Shown here: positions 16,165 to 25,241 of the stretch, in pieces
Position numbering within the stretch: the stretch's first letter is position 1
Layout of the letters: every line of letters begins with the position of its first letter
Assembly (NCBI RefSeq): GCF_000175215.2
Contig: NC_014818.1
Location: 124,001-188,000, forward strand
Length of the DNA stretch: 64,000 nt
Source: Asticcacaulis excentricus CB 48
GTDB taxonomy: Bacteria; Pseudomonadota; Alphaproteobacteria; Caulobacterales; Caulobacteraceae
Reading direction: 5' to 3'
Translations under genes and position numbers: made by a program
The notes under the pieces: generated by a model
Databases searched by the model: none
Told to the model about the DNA's origin: nothing
Seen by the model: only the letters and a program-made list of their open reading frames with translations

Positions 16165-17283
16165 TCAGAGTTTGATAATGAGGTGTTTGCGGTCCATCCA
16201 CCAGCCCAGAGCCCAGCAGATCAGCATGTAACACATGGCGCAGGCCAGTGCGCCCCACGAACCTGTCAACGGCGTCTGGAACACGTGCAGGCCGATCAGG
16301 TCGTAAAGCCCATGGCCGTCGGCGTTCTTAAAGGTTTGCAGGACTGTGACCAAAAGTTCTGAGAACAGATAGATGACCAGGGGATTGCGCCCGAAGGTCT
16401 CAAAGAAGCCCAGACCCTCGCGCCGCTCGGCCAGATCGACATAGGCGATGATGCCGGACAGGATCAGGCAGTCGAGCCCGATGGTCAGCACCGCAAAGGA
16501 CGACGTCCACAGGCGCTTGGAGAAGGGGAAGCCAAAACTCCACACCAGAGCCGCCGCAACCAGCGCAAGCCCGGCCCCACTGAGGATCATGACGGTGCGC
16601 CGACGGTCCTCGCTGTCGAGAATCAGACGGCCGCACAGATAGCCGGCCAGCACATTGACAATAGCGGGAAGTGTCGAGAGCAGGCCTTCGGGCTCATAAC
16701 CCTTGGCCCCGCCGCGGTACATGTGGTCAAGGCCCAGCACGAACTGGTCGATTTTCGCTCCCAGATTGCCCGTCATGGTGAGCGCGTCGGCGGCCGGTGT
16801 GAAGGCGTAGAGCAGTCCCCAATAGCCGAACAGCAGCAGCGCACTCAATATCACCAGACCGCGCACTGACAGATATCGCGCCGCCAGCGACGCAAACAGG
16901 TAACAGAGCGCGATACGCTGAAGCACACCCATGATGCGCGTATGGCCGATGTCGTTGAAGGCCCATGCCCCGTCTGTCGTCTGATGCACGAAGGGGAACC
17001 AGTACATCAGATAACCCAGCAGGAAGATCAGGGCTGAGCGTCTCAGCACCTTCAGCAGAAACTCTTTGTGCGGCAGAGGCTTGCGGAAGGCGAAGACCAT
17101 CGAGTTGCCGATGGCAAACAGAAACGAGGGAAAGACCAGATCGGTCAGGGTAAAGCCGAACCACTGCGCGTGCTGAAGCTGCGCAAACGGCTCCGCCCCG
17201 GCGGGCGAGGTGTTCACCACGATCATGACGCAGACCGTCAGGCCACGAAACACGTCAAGGGCGGTGTAGCGGGCGGCGCTCAT
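16165..17283 (-). CDS. nagX: NagX-family membrane protein (DUF5009, HGSNAT-like)
   Basis: A 372-residue polytopic inner-membrane protein. It begins RYTALDVFRGLTVCVMIVVNTSP, the diagnostic start of the heparan-alpha-glucosaminide acetyltransferase-like / NagX family, and has about ten hydrophobic helices, with LVFPSFLFAIGNSMVFAFRK and FFETFGRNPLVIYLFSELLV as further landmarks. I chose ATG 17283 because it overlaps the GH89 stop codon in an ATGA arrangement (translational coupling) and starts exactly at the family N-terminus; the frame is open further upstream only inside GH89. In GlcNAc regulons NagX is thought to take part in GlcNAc uptake across the inner membrane, but its biochemical action is not settled. 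Here it would link periplasmic GlcNAc release to cytoplasmic phosphorylation by the next gene. Confidence 0.88.
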   Translation of the reverse strand: MSAARYTALDVFRGLTVCVMIVVNTSPAGAEPFAQLQHAQWFGFTLTDLVFPSFLFAIGNSMVFAFRKPLPHKEFLLKVLRRSALIFLLGYLMYWFPFVHQTTDGAWAFNDIGHTRIMGVLQRIALCYLFASLAARYLSVRGLVILSALLLFGYWGLLYAFTPAADALTMTGNLGAKIDQFVLGLDHMYRGGAKGYEPEGLLSTLPAIVNVLAGYLCGRLILDSEDRRRTVMILSGAGLALVAAALVWSFGFPFSKRLWTSSFAVLTIGLDCLILSGIIAYVDLAERREGLGFFETFGRNPLVIYLFSELLVTVLQTFKNADGHGLYDLIGLHVFQTPLTGSWGALACAMCYMLICWALGWWMDRKHLIIKL

Positions 17284-19577
17284 GTCTTGGCCCCTAGGTG
17301 CGCAACCAGAGCCCGGGCGGCGTTGAGCGGCTGTTTCGGCGCGTGGCGCTTGAAGGCTATATCGGCCCTGACCCACGCCTGCTCCCAGTCGATCAGTTCG
17401 CGCGTAAAGGTCTTCTGATCGAAAGGCGCGCCTCCGCTTGCCGAGGCGCGCAAGGCGGCCAGAAGCTTCATCCAGCGCGGCAGGTAGAAGTCTTTGTAGA
17501 GCCCCTGCCACGCCTTCGAAGCATAGTCGTTGAGATTGCCCTTGCCACCCCATACTGTGACCTGCGCCTTGGCGTTCATCACATAGTAAGCCTTTTCTTC
17601 AGACGTATCGCCATAGGCGCTCGCCTCATCGATCCAGCTGGCCAGCGTGTCGGGCTGCGCCCCCATCAGCGTATCGACCTGCGTGACCAGCGCGATGACC
17701 TCTTCGCGCAAGCCGTCGCCGGTTTTCACATCGCCCGACTTATAGGCCTTCATGGCGGCGATCAGACGGTCGTCGATCTCTTCGGAGACCAGATGACGCA
17801 CGGCATCAATTACGTCGTGGCGATAAAGCGCCGAGCCTCCAAAACCTTTCAGCGAGAGAAGGGCATCAATCGCGCGGCGTAGTTTTTTGCGGTCGCCCGG
17901 GTGGCCCTCGAACTCGACCATATCTGCCGTCGGGCGTTTGCACAGGAGGTAGGCCCCAGCCTTGCTGCGCCACCAGCGCGGCGACCAGTAGCGCGTCGAA
18001 AACGCCGCCTCGACATAGGTGCTCCATGCCAAAATAAGCGCGGGCGTCACCTGACCATATCGGCTTTTCAGGTAGGTGGTGAGCCATTCGGTCACCGTTT
18101 GATTGGCCTGACCCCAGGCCAGATCATAGGCGTATTCATAGACGATGGAGTTGTTGTGCAGACCTTCGGGGAAGAGGCCGAAGCCCTTGAGGTCGCCCGT
18201 GTCCTTGCGTGCCAGAAGGCCCCGGATGTCGTCGCGGTAGAAGCCGAGATCCCCATAGACGGGGTTTGACGCGCCGTAATTGTGCACATAGCCGTAAATC
18301 CACGGCTTGCCCTGAAAGGCGTTGCTCGATTGCCAAACGCCGGGGTAGCGGTCATTACCGATATCAAGGATCATCAGCTTATCCTGCGGCACGTCGCGCA
18401 GGAAAGCCCCGATGGCGTCGGGCGTCCAGAAGTGCTTGTCTGCGCCGAACAGCCAGCCCTGCATGGTCCACACGGCATCGGGCCGCGCCTGACGGATGGA
18501 ATCATAGATGGCTTTGCCATAGGCGGCGAGTCGCTCAGCTTTCACCGCCGGATCGACGACGGTCTCTGTTTCCTTCGTGTTCGCGGTTGAGTCGCCGTAC
18601 TTGGCGTTCTTGACGTCCGAACCGTCGTGTGAGATCGGCGGCAGCATCTCGTTGAAGGAATCGGCCAGATAGTAGCGGCCTTCGCCATAGGTCTCAGTGT
18701 AGAGGGCGATGAAACGCGCGGCGATCTTCGCAAACAATGGATCGGCCGGATCGAGCCAGTAGGTCTCATGGAAGCCTTCCCACGGACGCATGGGATAGAT
18801 GCGCGCCTGCGGGTGCTTCTGTGCAAAGGCCTTGGGCACATAGCCGCCAAAGGCCGGAAGGATGGGCGTCATGCCCAGTTCTTTCATGCGGCCCAGAATG
18901 CGGCTCTGTAACTTGTGTTTCTTCTGGATCCACGCCTGCGGAACGGGCGCCAGATAGCCCTCGATGTTGCCCATACGGTGCCAGGGCGTGAAGGCGGGGC
19001 CTGAAAAATAGTCAGACAGTTCGGCGTCGTTCAGGCCCAGCTCGCGCCATAGAGCCTGCCAGACATATTCCTGTCCTTCCATAGCCAGCGGCATGTCGAT
19101 GCCGTGAAGCGCCATCCAGTCCAGTTCGCGCTCCCAGCGCGCCCAGTCCCAAAAGGGCGTCGTATACCCAAAGGTGCAGGTATTCATATAAACCCGGTGC
19201 GCGAACGGGCTTTCGACCTTTGTTCCACTGGCGTTCGGCAGGCGCGTAGGCAGGGCAACGCGGTTGCCTTCCCAGCTCAGGTTCGCCGCCCCTGCGCTTT
19301 TGAGGTAGCTATAAGCACCGTGGGTCAGGGCCACCGGTGAGTTGCCTGCGATGGTGACGCTAGCGCCTGTGCTTTTGGCCGCGTACCACGGAGTGGTGCC
19401 GGAAGCATCCAGCGTCAGACGCACACGCGCCGCTTCCCTGCCCAGAAGGCGCCTAAGCACACCCTCAGCGGCGGAGGTCGTGGTGGCTTCGGCGCGCGCC
19501 ACAGGCATCATGAGGCCCAGCGCGGTCGCCGTGGCCATTGAGGTTGAAAGGAACGTCCGGCGGCTAAGTGCGGGCAT
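17280..19577 (-). CDS. GH89 alpha-N-acetylglucosaminidase
   Basis: A 765-residue enzyme with a Tat-type signal (LSRRTFLSTSMATATALG). The family is unmistakable: HRVYMNTCTFGYTTPFWDW, RELDWMALHGIDMPLAMEGQE, TPWHRMGNIEGY, FHETYWLDPADPLF, YYLADSFNEMLPP (acid/base glutamate near residue 309) and LFPEGLHNNSIVYEY (nucleophile glutamate near residue 471). It is the NAGLU type that removes terminal alpha-linked GlcNAc. It heads the operon GH89-nagX-nagK and overlaps nagX by four bases. Its promoter is in the 994-base divergent region: a copy of the locus palindrome at 19773-19784 provides TTGACA as a -35 on the minus strand, followed after 17 bases by ATAGAC. Alpha-GlcNAc is not a usual part of xyloglucan or pectin, so the natural target is uncertain. 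Confidence 0.93.
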   Translation of the reverse strand: MPALSRRTFLSTSMATATALGLMMPVARAEATTTSAAEGVLRRLLGREAARVRLTLDASGTTPWYAAKSTGASVTIAGNSPVALTHGAYSYLKSAGAANLSWEGNRVALPTRLPNASGTKVESPFAHRVYMNTCTFGYTTPFWDWARWERELDWMALHGIDMPLAMEGQEYVWQALWRELGLNDAELSDYFSGPAFTPWHRMGNIEGYLAPVPQAWIQKKHKLQSRILGRMKELGMTPILPAFGGYVPKAFAQKHPQARIYPMRPWEGFHETYWLDPADPLFAKIAARFIALYTETYGEGRYYLADSFNEMLPPISHDGSDVKNAKYGDSTANTKETETVVDPAVKAERLAAYGKAIYDSIRQARPDAVWTMQGWLFGADKHFWTPDAIGAFLRDVPQDKLMILDIGNDRYPGVWQSSNAFQGKPWIYGYVHNYGASNPVYGDLGFYRDDIRGLLARKDTGDLKGFGLFPEGLHNNSIVYEYAYDLAWGQANQTVTEWLTTYLKSRYGQVTPALILAWSTYVEAAFSTRYWSPRWWRSKAGAYLLCKRPTADMVEFEGHPGDRKKLRRAIDALLSLKGFGGSALYRHDVIDAVRHLVSEEIDDRLIAAMKAYKSGDVKTGDGLREEVIALVTQVDTLMGAQPDTLASWIDEASAYGDTSEEKAYYVMNAKAQVTVWGGKGNLNDYASKAWQGLYKDFYLPRWMKLLAALRASASGGAPFDQKTFTRELIDWEQAWVRADIAFKRHAPKQPLNAARALVAHLGAKT

Positions 19578-19772
19578 TGCAGGGTCTCAACGGAGGAAGG
19601 AACGCGAACAGCAACTGACCTTGATTACGCTGCCTTATGGGAAACAAAAGGTGAATGACAGGCCGGATTTACTGCTGAGCCGAAGAAATATCGCATTTAA
19701 TATTTGATTCAGCCCGATAATTCTGTGCCGCCGGGTGAGGGTGGCTATGAGAGTAGTCTATGCGTCAAAAAA

Positions 19773-19784
19773 TTGGCCTGTCAA
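19773..19784 (-). promoter_or_regulatory. GntR-type operator overlapping the GH89 promoter
   Basis: TTGGCCTGTCAA on the plus strand; read on the minus strand it is TTGACAGGCCAA, flanked by long A and T tracts. TTGACA acts as a -35, and ATAGAC follows after a 17-base spacer. A bound repressor would cover the -35. Confidence 0.7.
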
Positions 19785-20004
19785 TTTTTTATATCAAAAC
19801 TGTGTCGCTTTTTTCCGTGCAGATAACTGCGACACAACCGGCGTGGTTGGCGATTAGGATTCTAAAATATTGTTATGAATGTATTTTTATAGAACCAGTC
19901 TGCACCCTAATGGGTTGCAATGGCTCTGCTCCTTGCGCGGCATGCCGGTTAACCGGGAGCGCATACGTCTGGCGACTCAGCGGCTAACCGCTCAGGACGG
20001 CGCT

Positions 20005-20016
20005 TTGGCGGGCCAA
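20005..20016 (+). promoter_or_regulatory. GntR-type operator, central site 1
   Basis: TTGGCGGGCCAA has perfectly matching 5-bp arms round a 2-base centre. A weaker TTGGTTTGACCT follows at 20019-20030. Confidence 0.55.
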
Positions 20017-20065
20017 TATTGGTTTGACCTATCCGAGTGAAAGGCAAACGCTTGCCGCCCAAACA

Positions 20066-20077
20066 TTGGCAAACCAA
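20066..20077 (+). promoter_or_regulatory. GntR-type operator, central site 2
   Basis: TTGGCAAACCAA fits TTGRYNNRYCAA at every defined position. Confidence 0.5.
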
Positions 20078-20292
20078 ACCGTTTTGAGCGATTTGTATAC
20101 CGTGGATATTTTTGCTTGTGTCATATATGAGACACCGTTTCGTCAAATTCGTAATTTGGTTGACCTCTTATTTGTGGTCGCAAAAAACTTAAATATCTGA
20201 AAAACTTTAATTAAAAAAATTGGTAGCGGAACCATTTCGCAATTGCGGCCAAATTGGCGCGCAAAAATCGTTTATGTCAGACAGATTACAAA

Positions 20293-20304
20293 TTGACAGG
20301 CCAA
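20293..20304 (+). promoter_or_regulatory. GntR-type operator overlapping the receptor-2 promoter
   Basis: TTGACAGGCCAA, flanked by AAA and TTA, is the same core as the GH89 site but on the other strand. TTGACA is the -35, a 17-base spacer follows, then ATATTC. It lies 268 bases before the receptor start, so the messenger would have a long leader. Confidence 0.7.
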
Positions 20305-20571
20305 TTATTCGGCGCATATTCACCCTCGATTGACGCCGGTGGCTCATTAAGTTGTCCCTCAGGTGTCGTCAATAAGACGATAGAAAAAGCAGAAAATGCT
20401 TAAGTTGAGTAAGCCGCGACTTTAAAGTCTGTGTTGCGTGCAGGGATGTTAACAAGGTCTGAATCCGGTCCTTTACCTTGCGCCAAACACAGAAAAAGGC
20501 CGCGGGATGGAATTGCACCAAGGTCATGCCGCTCAGTTGAGTAAGGCCAGATATCCCAGGAGAAGTTAGAG

Positions 20572-23500
20572 ATGAAATTGCGGTCATACGCGAGGGGGAC
20601 GAAATCCATCCTTCTTGGCGCCACCATGCTGATGGGTTGCGGTGCCGCCGTCGCGCAAGCGCAGGATGCCGCGAAGGACGCGGCTGAGCCGGAAGTGGTC
20701 GTCGTTACGGGTCTGAAAAAGAGCTATGCTGACGCCGTTCGTGCCAAGCGCAACAATATTGAAATCACCGACGGTATTTCATCGGACGGTCTGGGTCGCT
20801 TCCCCGACCTGAACGTGGGTGAGGCGCTGCAACGCATTCCTGGTGTTCAGATCAACCGCGAAGCGGAAGGCCGTAACGCCACCATCAACGTGCGCGGCAT
20901 GCCGGGCTCCTACGCCCGCACGACGCTGAACGGGGTGGCCTTCGCTGCGCCGCCGTCGCTTGCTAATGATCAGGGCGCACCGCTGGGTGCCTTCAACTCC
21001 GACATCTTTTCGGCCTTCGTGATCGAAAAGTCTCCGATGGCCAATGCCCAGTCGGGCGGCCTGTCGGGCAATGTGGATATGCAGATCGCCGGCGCCCTGT
21101 CGCGCTCTGAAGGTGGTCTGTTCAAGGCCGCTATGGAATATAACGAACTGGGCGGCATGACGGCCCCGGCTTTCACGCTGGGCTACAACAAGCGCCTGAG
21201 CAGCGATCTGGCGGTGTTTGGTACGGTCGCGTATAAAAAAGAGAACTTCCGTCGCGATACGCTGCGCTTTAACGGCTACAGCCGCCTGACACCGGGCCTG
21301 ACTGGCCTGTCGCAATCGCAGTTTGCTGCCACCTACGGTGATTATTATTCGGCGACGGCCTGCCCGTCTTCGGGTTCGTTCTGCCGCACGCTGAATGACG
21401 CGGTCGGGGCCACAACCGGGCAGAATTTCAACACGGCAACCACGGGTTCGAAGGGCAATACCGGCGTTTATGCGCTGGACGCCATACGTCAATACACCCG
21501 CGAAAACATCGGTGAGCTGTGGACTGCGACGGGCGGCATCGAATGGAAGCCGAACGAAAACACCAAGGTGGGTCTGATCGGTTACTATAGCCAGCGCGAT
21601 CTGCCGAAGACGACGCAATACTTCCTTATCAACGCTGTGTGGGACGGTGCGGGCACCATCACGCCGTCGGGCACGCCGGTTCAGACCTCGGATGGCCGCT
21701 GGCTTTATCAGACGGCCGACTACGCCAACTTCCCGGCCAAGTCGTCCACCCGTCTCTACTCGCAAAAGCAGGAGTCGGAGGGTTTTGTCGGTAACCTCGA
21801 CTGGTCGAACGAAGACTGGAAGGTTTCTGCCATTGTTGCCGGCTCGAAGGGCGCCAACCAGTCTCTGGAAACCGAACTGGATCTGCAAACCAACCCGGTC
21901 ACCGGAGGCAACGGCATCACCGGCCGACTGACGACCGGTTTCGGTGATCTGGACGGCTTCAGCTACACCGTCAACCCCACTCCGCAAAACGTAATCTTCA
22001 ACACGGGCTGGATCTGGGGTGCCAGTTCCGATCCTGAGGGCTACAACACCGCCGATGGCAAATATTATCTGAACATCTCCGGTTCGGAAAGCTTTGCCGA
22101 ACAGACCGTTACCTCGGCGCAGGTCGATGTTGAGCGCTTCGTAAACTTCGGCCCGATCACCAGCGTCAAGGGTGGCCTGCGTCTTGAAAAGAATGAGTTC
22201 AAGTCGTGGGGCTTCCGCAACATGGCCTACGGGGCGAAGCTGCAAAACATCACGCAGGACATGGTCTATACGCCGTCCTTCGTGGACGACTTCATGAACG
22301 GCAATGCCTCGATCAGCAAAAACTGGCAAGTCATCGATGCTGAGCGCTTCATCGCCGCGGTTACGCCGGTAGACATCTACACCCCGTCGGGCGGCGGTCT
22401 GACGACGCGCGGCTTCAACATCCTGTATAAGGATGGTGCGTTTGCCGATAACAACTATCGTACCCAGAACAACCTGACCCAGGCCTATATCCAGTTCAAG
22501 TACGAAACCCAGCTTCTGGGCACCCGTGTCCGCGGTAACTTCGGTACCCGTTACGAAGGTACGGAAAATACAATCGACTCGCTCGACACCTACCGTAACT
22601 TCACGGGCGCCGTTGGCTCTCTGTCGGACTTCAAGTGGCAGCGTCTGGAAAACAAGTATCACTACTGGCTGCCGTCGGCGATCTTCGTCGCAGACGTCCG
22701 TGATGACCTGATCGTGCGTGGGGCCTATTATAAGACCTACGTCCGTCCGCAGGACCGTCAGTTCTCGCCCGTGACACGTATCGGCGAGCCTGTGGTTAAC
22801 TCGCAGCTCTCTACGCCGACCCAGACGATCCGCAATGCCTCGGTTCGCATTGGTAATAACAAGCTGCGTCCGTATCTGGCTGACTCCTACGATCTGTCGC
22901 TGGAATGGTATAACCGTCCGAACGGCGTGATCTCGCTGGCCTACTTCAAGAAGGTCATCACGGGTCGCATCGTCGGCACGTCGGATCCGGCGATCCTCTG
23001 TCCGGCTGATGGGTCTAACTGGGGCTTTGGTCCGCTGTCGTGGGATGGCCAGAACTGTACTGCGACCAGCCAGAGCACGGCGACCAACGTCCTGCGCATC
23101 GGGGCTTCGGGGGCCTACAACCTCGACAGCGACACGACCGTGGACGGGCTTGAGTTCAACATCCAGCAGAACTTCGACTTCCTGCCGGGCTTCTGGAAGA
23201 ACTTTGGCGGTAACTTCAACTATGCCTACACCAAGTCGAAGAGCCCGGCTATCGCGCCCTTCCCCGGTATATCGAAGCACGCGGCCAACGCCATCCTGTA
23301 CTACGAAACTCCGAAGTACGGCGTCCGCGCGGTTTATAACTACCGCACCGACTATCCTCTGAACGCTAACGGCACCTATACGGGTGGCGCGCGTTCGGTG
23401 AAGGAACGCGGTCAGTTGGACCTGTCGGCCTCGTACAACATCACGGATCGCTTCACCATCTCGCTGGATGCCTACAACATCACCGACGAGAAGCGCTACG

Positions 23501-23583
23501 AGTACGAAAACGATACCCGCTTCGTGCGCTGGATCGATTATGACGGCCGTACCTTCACCCTCACGGGTCGTGCGACCTTCTAA
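20572..23583 (+). CDS. TonB-dependent receptor 2
   Basis: A 1003-residue outer-membrane receptor, closely paralogous to receptor 1. The signal peptide ends AAVAQAQ, then come a TonB-box-like EVVVVTGLKKS segment, the plug (VGEALQRIPGVQINREAEGR, INVRGMPGSYARTTLNG) and a barrel ending RATF. An AGGAGAA ribosome site precedes ATG 20572. The barrel keeps the ILCPADGSNWGFGPLSWDG segment also seen in receptor 1, which suggests related ligands. A TTCG-capped hairpin and then a strong terminator follow before the halogenase gene, so receptor and downstream genes are partly uncoupled. Control by the FCD-GntR regulators is inferred from the operator at 20293, which overlaps the likely -35. Confidence 0.95.
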   Translation: MKLRSYARGTKSILLGATMLMGCGAAVAQAQDAAKDAAEPEVVVVTGLKKSYADAVRAKRNNIEITDGISSDGLGRFPDLNVGEALQRIPGVQINREAEGRNATINVRGMPGSYARTTLNGVAFAAPPSLANDQGAPLGAFNSDIFSAFVIEKSPMANAQSGGLSGNVDMQIAGALSRSEGGLFKAAMEYNELGGMTAPAFTLGYNKRLSSDLAVFGTVAYKKENFRRDTLRFNGYSRLTPGLTGLSQSQFAATYGDYYSATACPSSGSFCRTLNDAVGATTGQNFNTATTGSKGNTGVYALDAIRQYTRENIGELWTATGGIEWKPNENTKVGLIGYYSQRDLPKTTQYFLINAVWDGAGTITPSGTPVQTSDGRWLYQTADYANFPAKSSTRLYSQKQESEGFVGNLDWSNEDWKVSAIVAGSKGANQSLETELDLQTNPVTGGNGITGRLTTGFGDLDGFSYTVNPTPQNVIFNTGWIWGASSDPEGYNTADGKYYLNISGSESFAEQTVTSAQVDVERFVNFGPITSVKGGLRLEKNEFKSWGFRNMAYGAKLQNITQDMVYTPSFVDDFMNGNASISKNWQVIDAERFIAAVTPVDIYTPSGGGLTTRGFNILYKDGAFADNNYRTQNNLTQAYIQFKYETQLLGTRVRGNFGTRYEGTENTIDSLDTYRNFTGAVGSLSDFKWQRLENKYHYWLPSAIFVADVRDDLIVRGAYYKTYVRPQDRQFSPVTRIGEPVVNSQLSTPTQTIRNASVRIGNNKLRPYLADSYDLSLEWYNRPNGVISLAYFKKVITGRIVGTSDPAILCPADGSNWGFGPLSWDGQNCTATSQSTATNVLRIGASGAYNLDSDTTVDGLEFNIQQNFDFLPGFWKNFGGNFNYAYTKSKSPAIAPFPGISKHAANAILYYETPKYGVRAVYNYRTDYPLNANGTYTGGARSVKERGQLDLSASYNITDRFTISLDAYNITDEKRYEYENDTRFVRWIDYDGRTFTLTGRATF

Positions 23584-23591
23584 GCCTCCTG

Positions 23592-23615
23592 CGGGTTCCC
23601 GTTCGCGGGAACCCG
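23592..23615 (+). terminator. TTCG-loop hairpin after receptor 2
   Basis: Perfect 10-bp stem CGGGTTCCCG / CGGGAACCCG with a TTCG tetraloop directly after the stop codon. There is no real T-run, so it may protect the mRNA 3' end or stop transcription only partly. Confidence 0.55.
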
Positions 23616-23671
23616 TTCCGACCGTATCCAGAGCGCTCCCCCTCCTGAAAATAGCTCTGGATGCGGGCCTC

Positions 23672-23707
23672 GATGCCTGACAAGTAATTTGTCAGGCATC
23701 TTTTTTT
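23672..23707 (+). terminator. Strong terminator before the halogenase gene
   Basis: GATGCCTGACA pairs with TGTCAGGCATC (11 bp, 7-base loop) followed by seven T. The halogenase start codon is only 20 bases further on, so the halogenase and GH95 genes either depend on read-through or have a promoter inside the receptor gene. Confidence 0.88.
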
Positions 23708-23727
23708 CCAGATAACGGGATGGGGAC

Positions 23728-25233
23728 ATGTCCCAGAAAATAAGACACGTGGTCATTGCGGGCGGTGGCACAGCGGGGTGGATGACCGCTGCATGGTTTG
23801 CGCGACTGCTTAAGGATGACGTAGATACTATCACGCTGGTTGAAAGCGAAGAGATTTCGACCATCGGCGTGGGCGAGGCGACGACCCCCTATATTCGCGT
23901 CTTCAATCAGGTATTGGACATCGACGAGCACGCCTTTCTCAAGTCGACCTATGGTACCTACAAGCTGGGGATCGAGTTTGTCGATTGGGGGGCCATCAAT
24001 AACCGCTATGTCCACCCGTTCGGGCCTTTCGGCCGTGAATTCGGCGCGCTGCCGTTTCATTCGGTCTGGCTGCGCCACGCCCTGAGTGATCGCAACGCGT
24101 CGCTCGACGCCTATAATCTTCAGGCGTTGGCGGCCAAAGCCGGCAAATTCATGCCGCCCGCCGGGGCCAATTCACCGCTGGCTGAAATCAGCTATGCCTA
24201 TCATTTCGACGCGAGCCATTATGCCGCCTTCCTGCGCCAGATGTCTGAGGCCGAAGGGGTGCGCCGCGTCGAAGGCCGCATAGAACACGTCGATCTGGAT
24301 GAGCGAGGCTTTATTAGCGGTCTGCGTCTGAACGGTGAGCGCCTGATCGAGGGCGACCTGTTTATCGACTGTACCGGTTTCCGCTCGCTGTTGCTGGGTG
24401 AAGCGCTGGGTGTCGGCTTTGAAGACTGGTCGCGCTGGCTGCCGTGCGACCGCGCGCTGGCTGTTCCTAGCCGCTCGACCGAGCCGCCCGTGCCCTATAC
24501 CCGTTCGACCGCACACAGTGCCGGCTGGCGCTGGCGCATCCCGTTGCAGCACCGCGTCGGCAATGGCAGCGTCTTTTGCAGCCAGTTCATGGACGAGGAG
24601 ACGGCGCGCGAGAACCTTCTGGCCAATCTCGACGGGGAGCCTCTGGCCGAGCCGCGCGCCATCCGTTTCCAGACGGGCCGCCGGCAAAAGTTCTGGGAAA
24701 AGAACTGCGTCGCCATCGGCCTGTCGTCGGGTTTTCTGGAGCCGCTCGAATCGACCTCAATCATGCTGATCCAAAACGGCATTGCGCGCTTGCAGTATCT
24801 GTTCCCCGATCGCGACTTCCATCAGGCCGATATCGACACCTACAATGCCGATCTGACGCGCGAATATGAGGAGGTCCGCGACTTCCTCATCCTCCATTAT
24901 TACGTAGGGTCACGTTGTGACAGCGACTTCTGGCGCTATTGCCGCGACATGTCGGTGCCGGACGCCCTGACGCAGCGGCTCAATCTGTTCCGTAGTCGCG
25001 GCCGCATCCCGCAGGAGCGTGGCGAGCAGTTCCGTACCGGCAACTGGCTCGCGGTGATGTGGGGGCAGGGCCTGCGCCCGGCCGCACCCGATCCGCTGGT
25101 GCTCAGCATTCCTGAGGAGCGTTCGGAAACCTGGCTACGCCAGACGCGCGACGTAATTGCCGCCTGCCGCGACCGGATGCCGCCGCACGAGGACTATATT
25201 CGCCATTTCTGCGCGGCCACTATTTCAGCTTAA
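23728..25233 (+). CDS. Flavin-dependent tryptophan-halogenase family protein
   Basis: A 501-residue protein of the tryptophan 7-halogenase family. The flavin-binding VVIAGGGTAGWMTAAWFA motif is at residues 9-26, the family motif WRWRIP lies at about residue 265, a lysine in TYKLGIEFVDW fits the essential catalytic lysine, and GFLEPLESTS fits the active-site region. There is no signal peptide, so it is cytoplasmic. It starts 20 bases after a strong terminator and ends 8 bases before the GH95 gene, forming an operon with it. Members of this family are often found beside carbohydrate TonB receptors in Caulobacteraceae and Xanthomonadaceae, where the substrate is unknown. A role in making or modifying a small aromatic molecule linked to polysaccharide use is possible but unproven. 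Confidence 0.9.
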   Translation: MSQKIRHVVIAGGGTAGWMTAAWFARLLKDDVDTITLVESEEISTIGVGEATTPYIRVFNQVLDIDEHAFLKSTYGTYKLGIEFVDWGAINNRYVHPFGPFGREFGALPFHSVWLRHALSDRNASLDAYNLQALAAKAGKFMPPAGANSPLAEISYAYHFDASHYAAFLRQMSEAEGVRRVEGRIEHVDLDERGFISGLRLNGERLIEGDLFIDCTGFRSLLLGEALGVGFEDWSRWLPCDRALAVPSRSTEPPVPYTRSTAHSAGWRWRIPLQHRVGNGSVFCSQFMDEETARENLLANLDGEPLAEPRAIRFQTGRRQKFWEKNCVAIGLSSGFLEPLESTSIMLIQNGIARLQYLFPDRDFHQADIDTYNADLTREYEEVRDFLILHYYVGSRCDSDFWRYCRDMSVPDALTQRLNLFRSRGRIPQERGEQFRTGNWLAVMWGQGLRPAAPDPLVLSIPEERSETWLRQTRDVIAACRDRMPPHEDYIRHFCAATISA

Positions 25234-25241
25234 GGACCCAC

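Larger units (their letters stand above)
19578..20571. other. 994-base divergent regulatory region between GH89 operon and receptor 2
   Basis: This AT-rich stretch has no convincing gene; the short open frames in it show no family features. It contains at least four copies of the locus palindrome (19773, 20005, 20066, 20293) and a weaker one at 20019-20030. Sites at both ends overlap the likely promoters of the two divergent transcripts. The two central sites are about 61 bases apart (roughly six helical turns), which would suit looping or co-operative binding. Confidence 0.6.

Noticed and set aside
19760..19987. Small open frame in the 994-base divergent region
   Set aside because: It runs across an operator and promoter, has no ribosome site and no family resemblance.
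20779..23280. 833-codon open frame on the minus strand inside receptor 2
   Set aside because: It is antisense to a clear TonB receptor gene, has no domain similarity that I can see, and arises from the codon bias of the high-GC plus-strand gene. A similar 417-codon antisense frame at 3916-5169 in receptor 1 and a 392-codon one at 10102-11280 in GH51 were rejected for the same reason.
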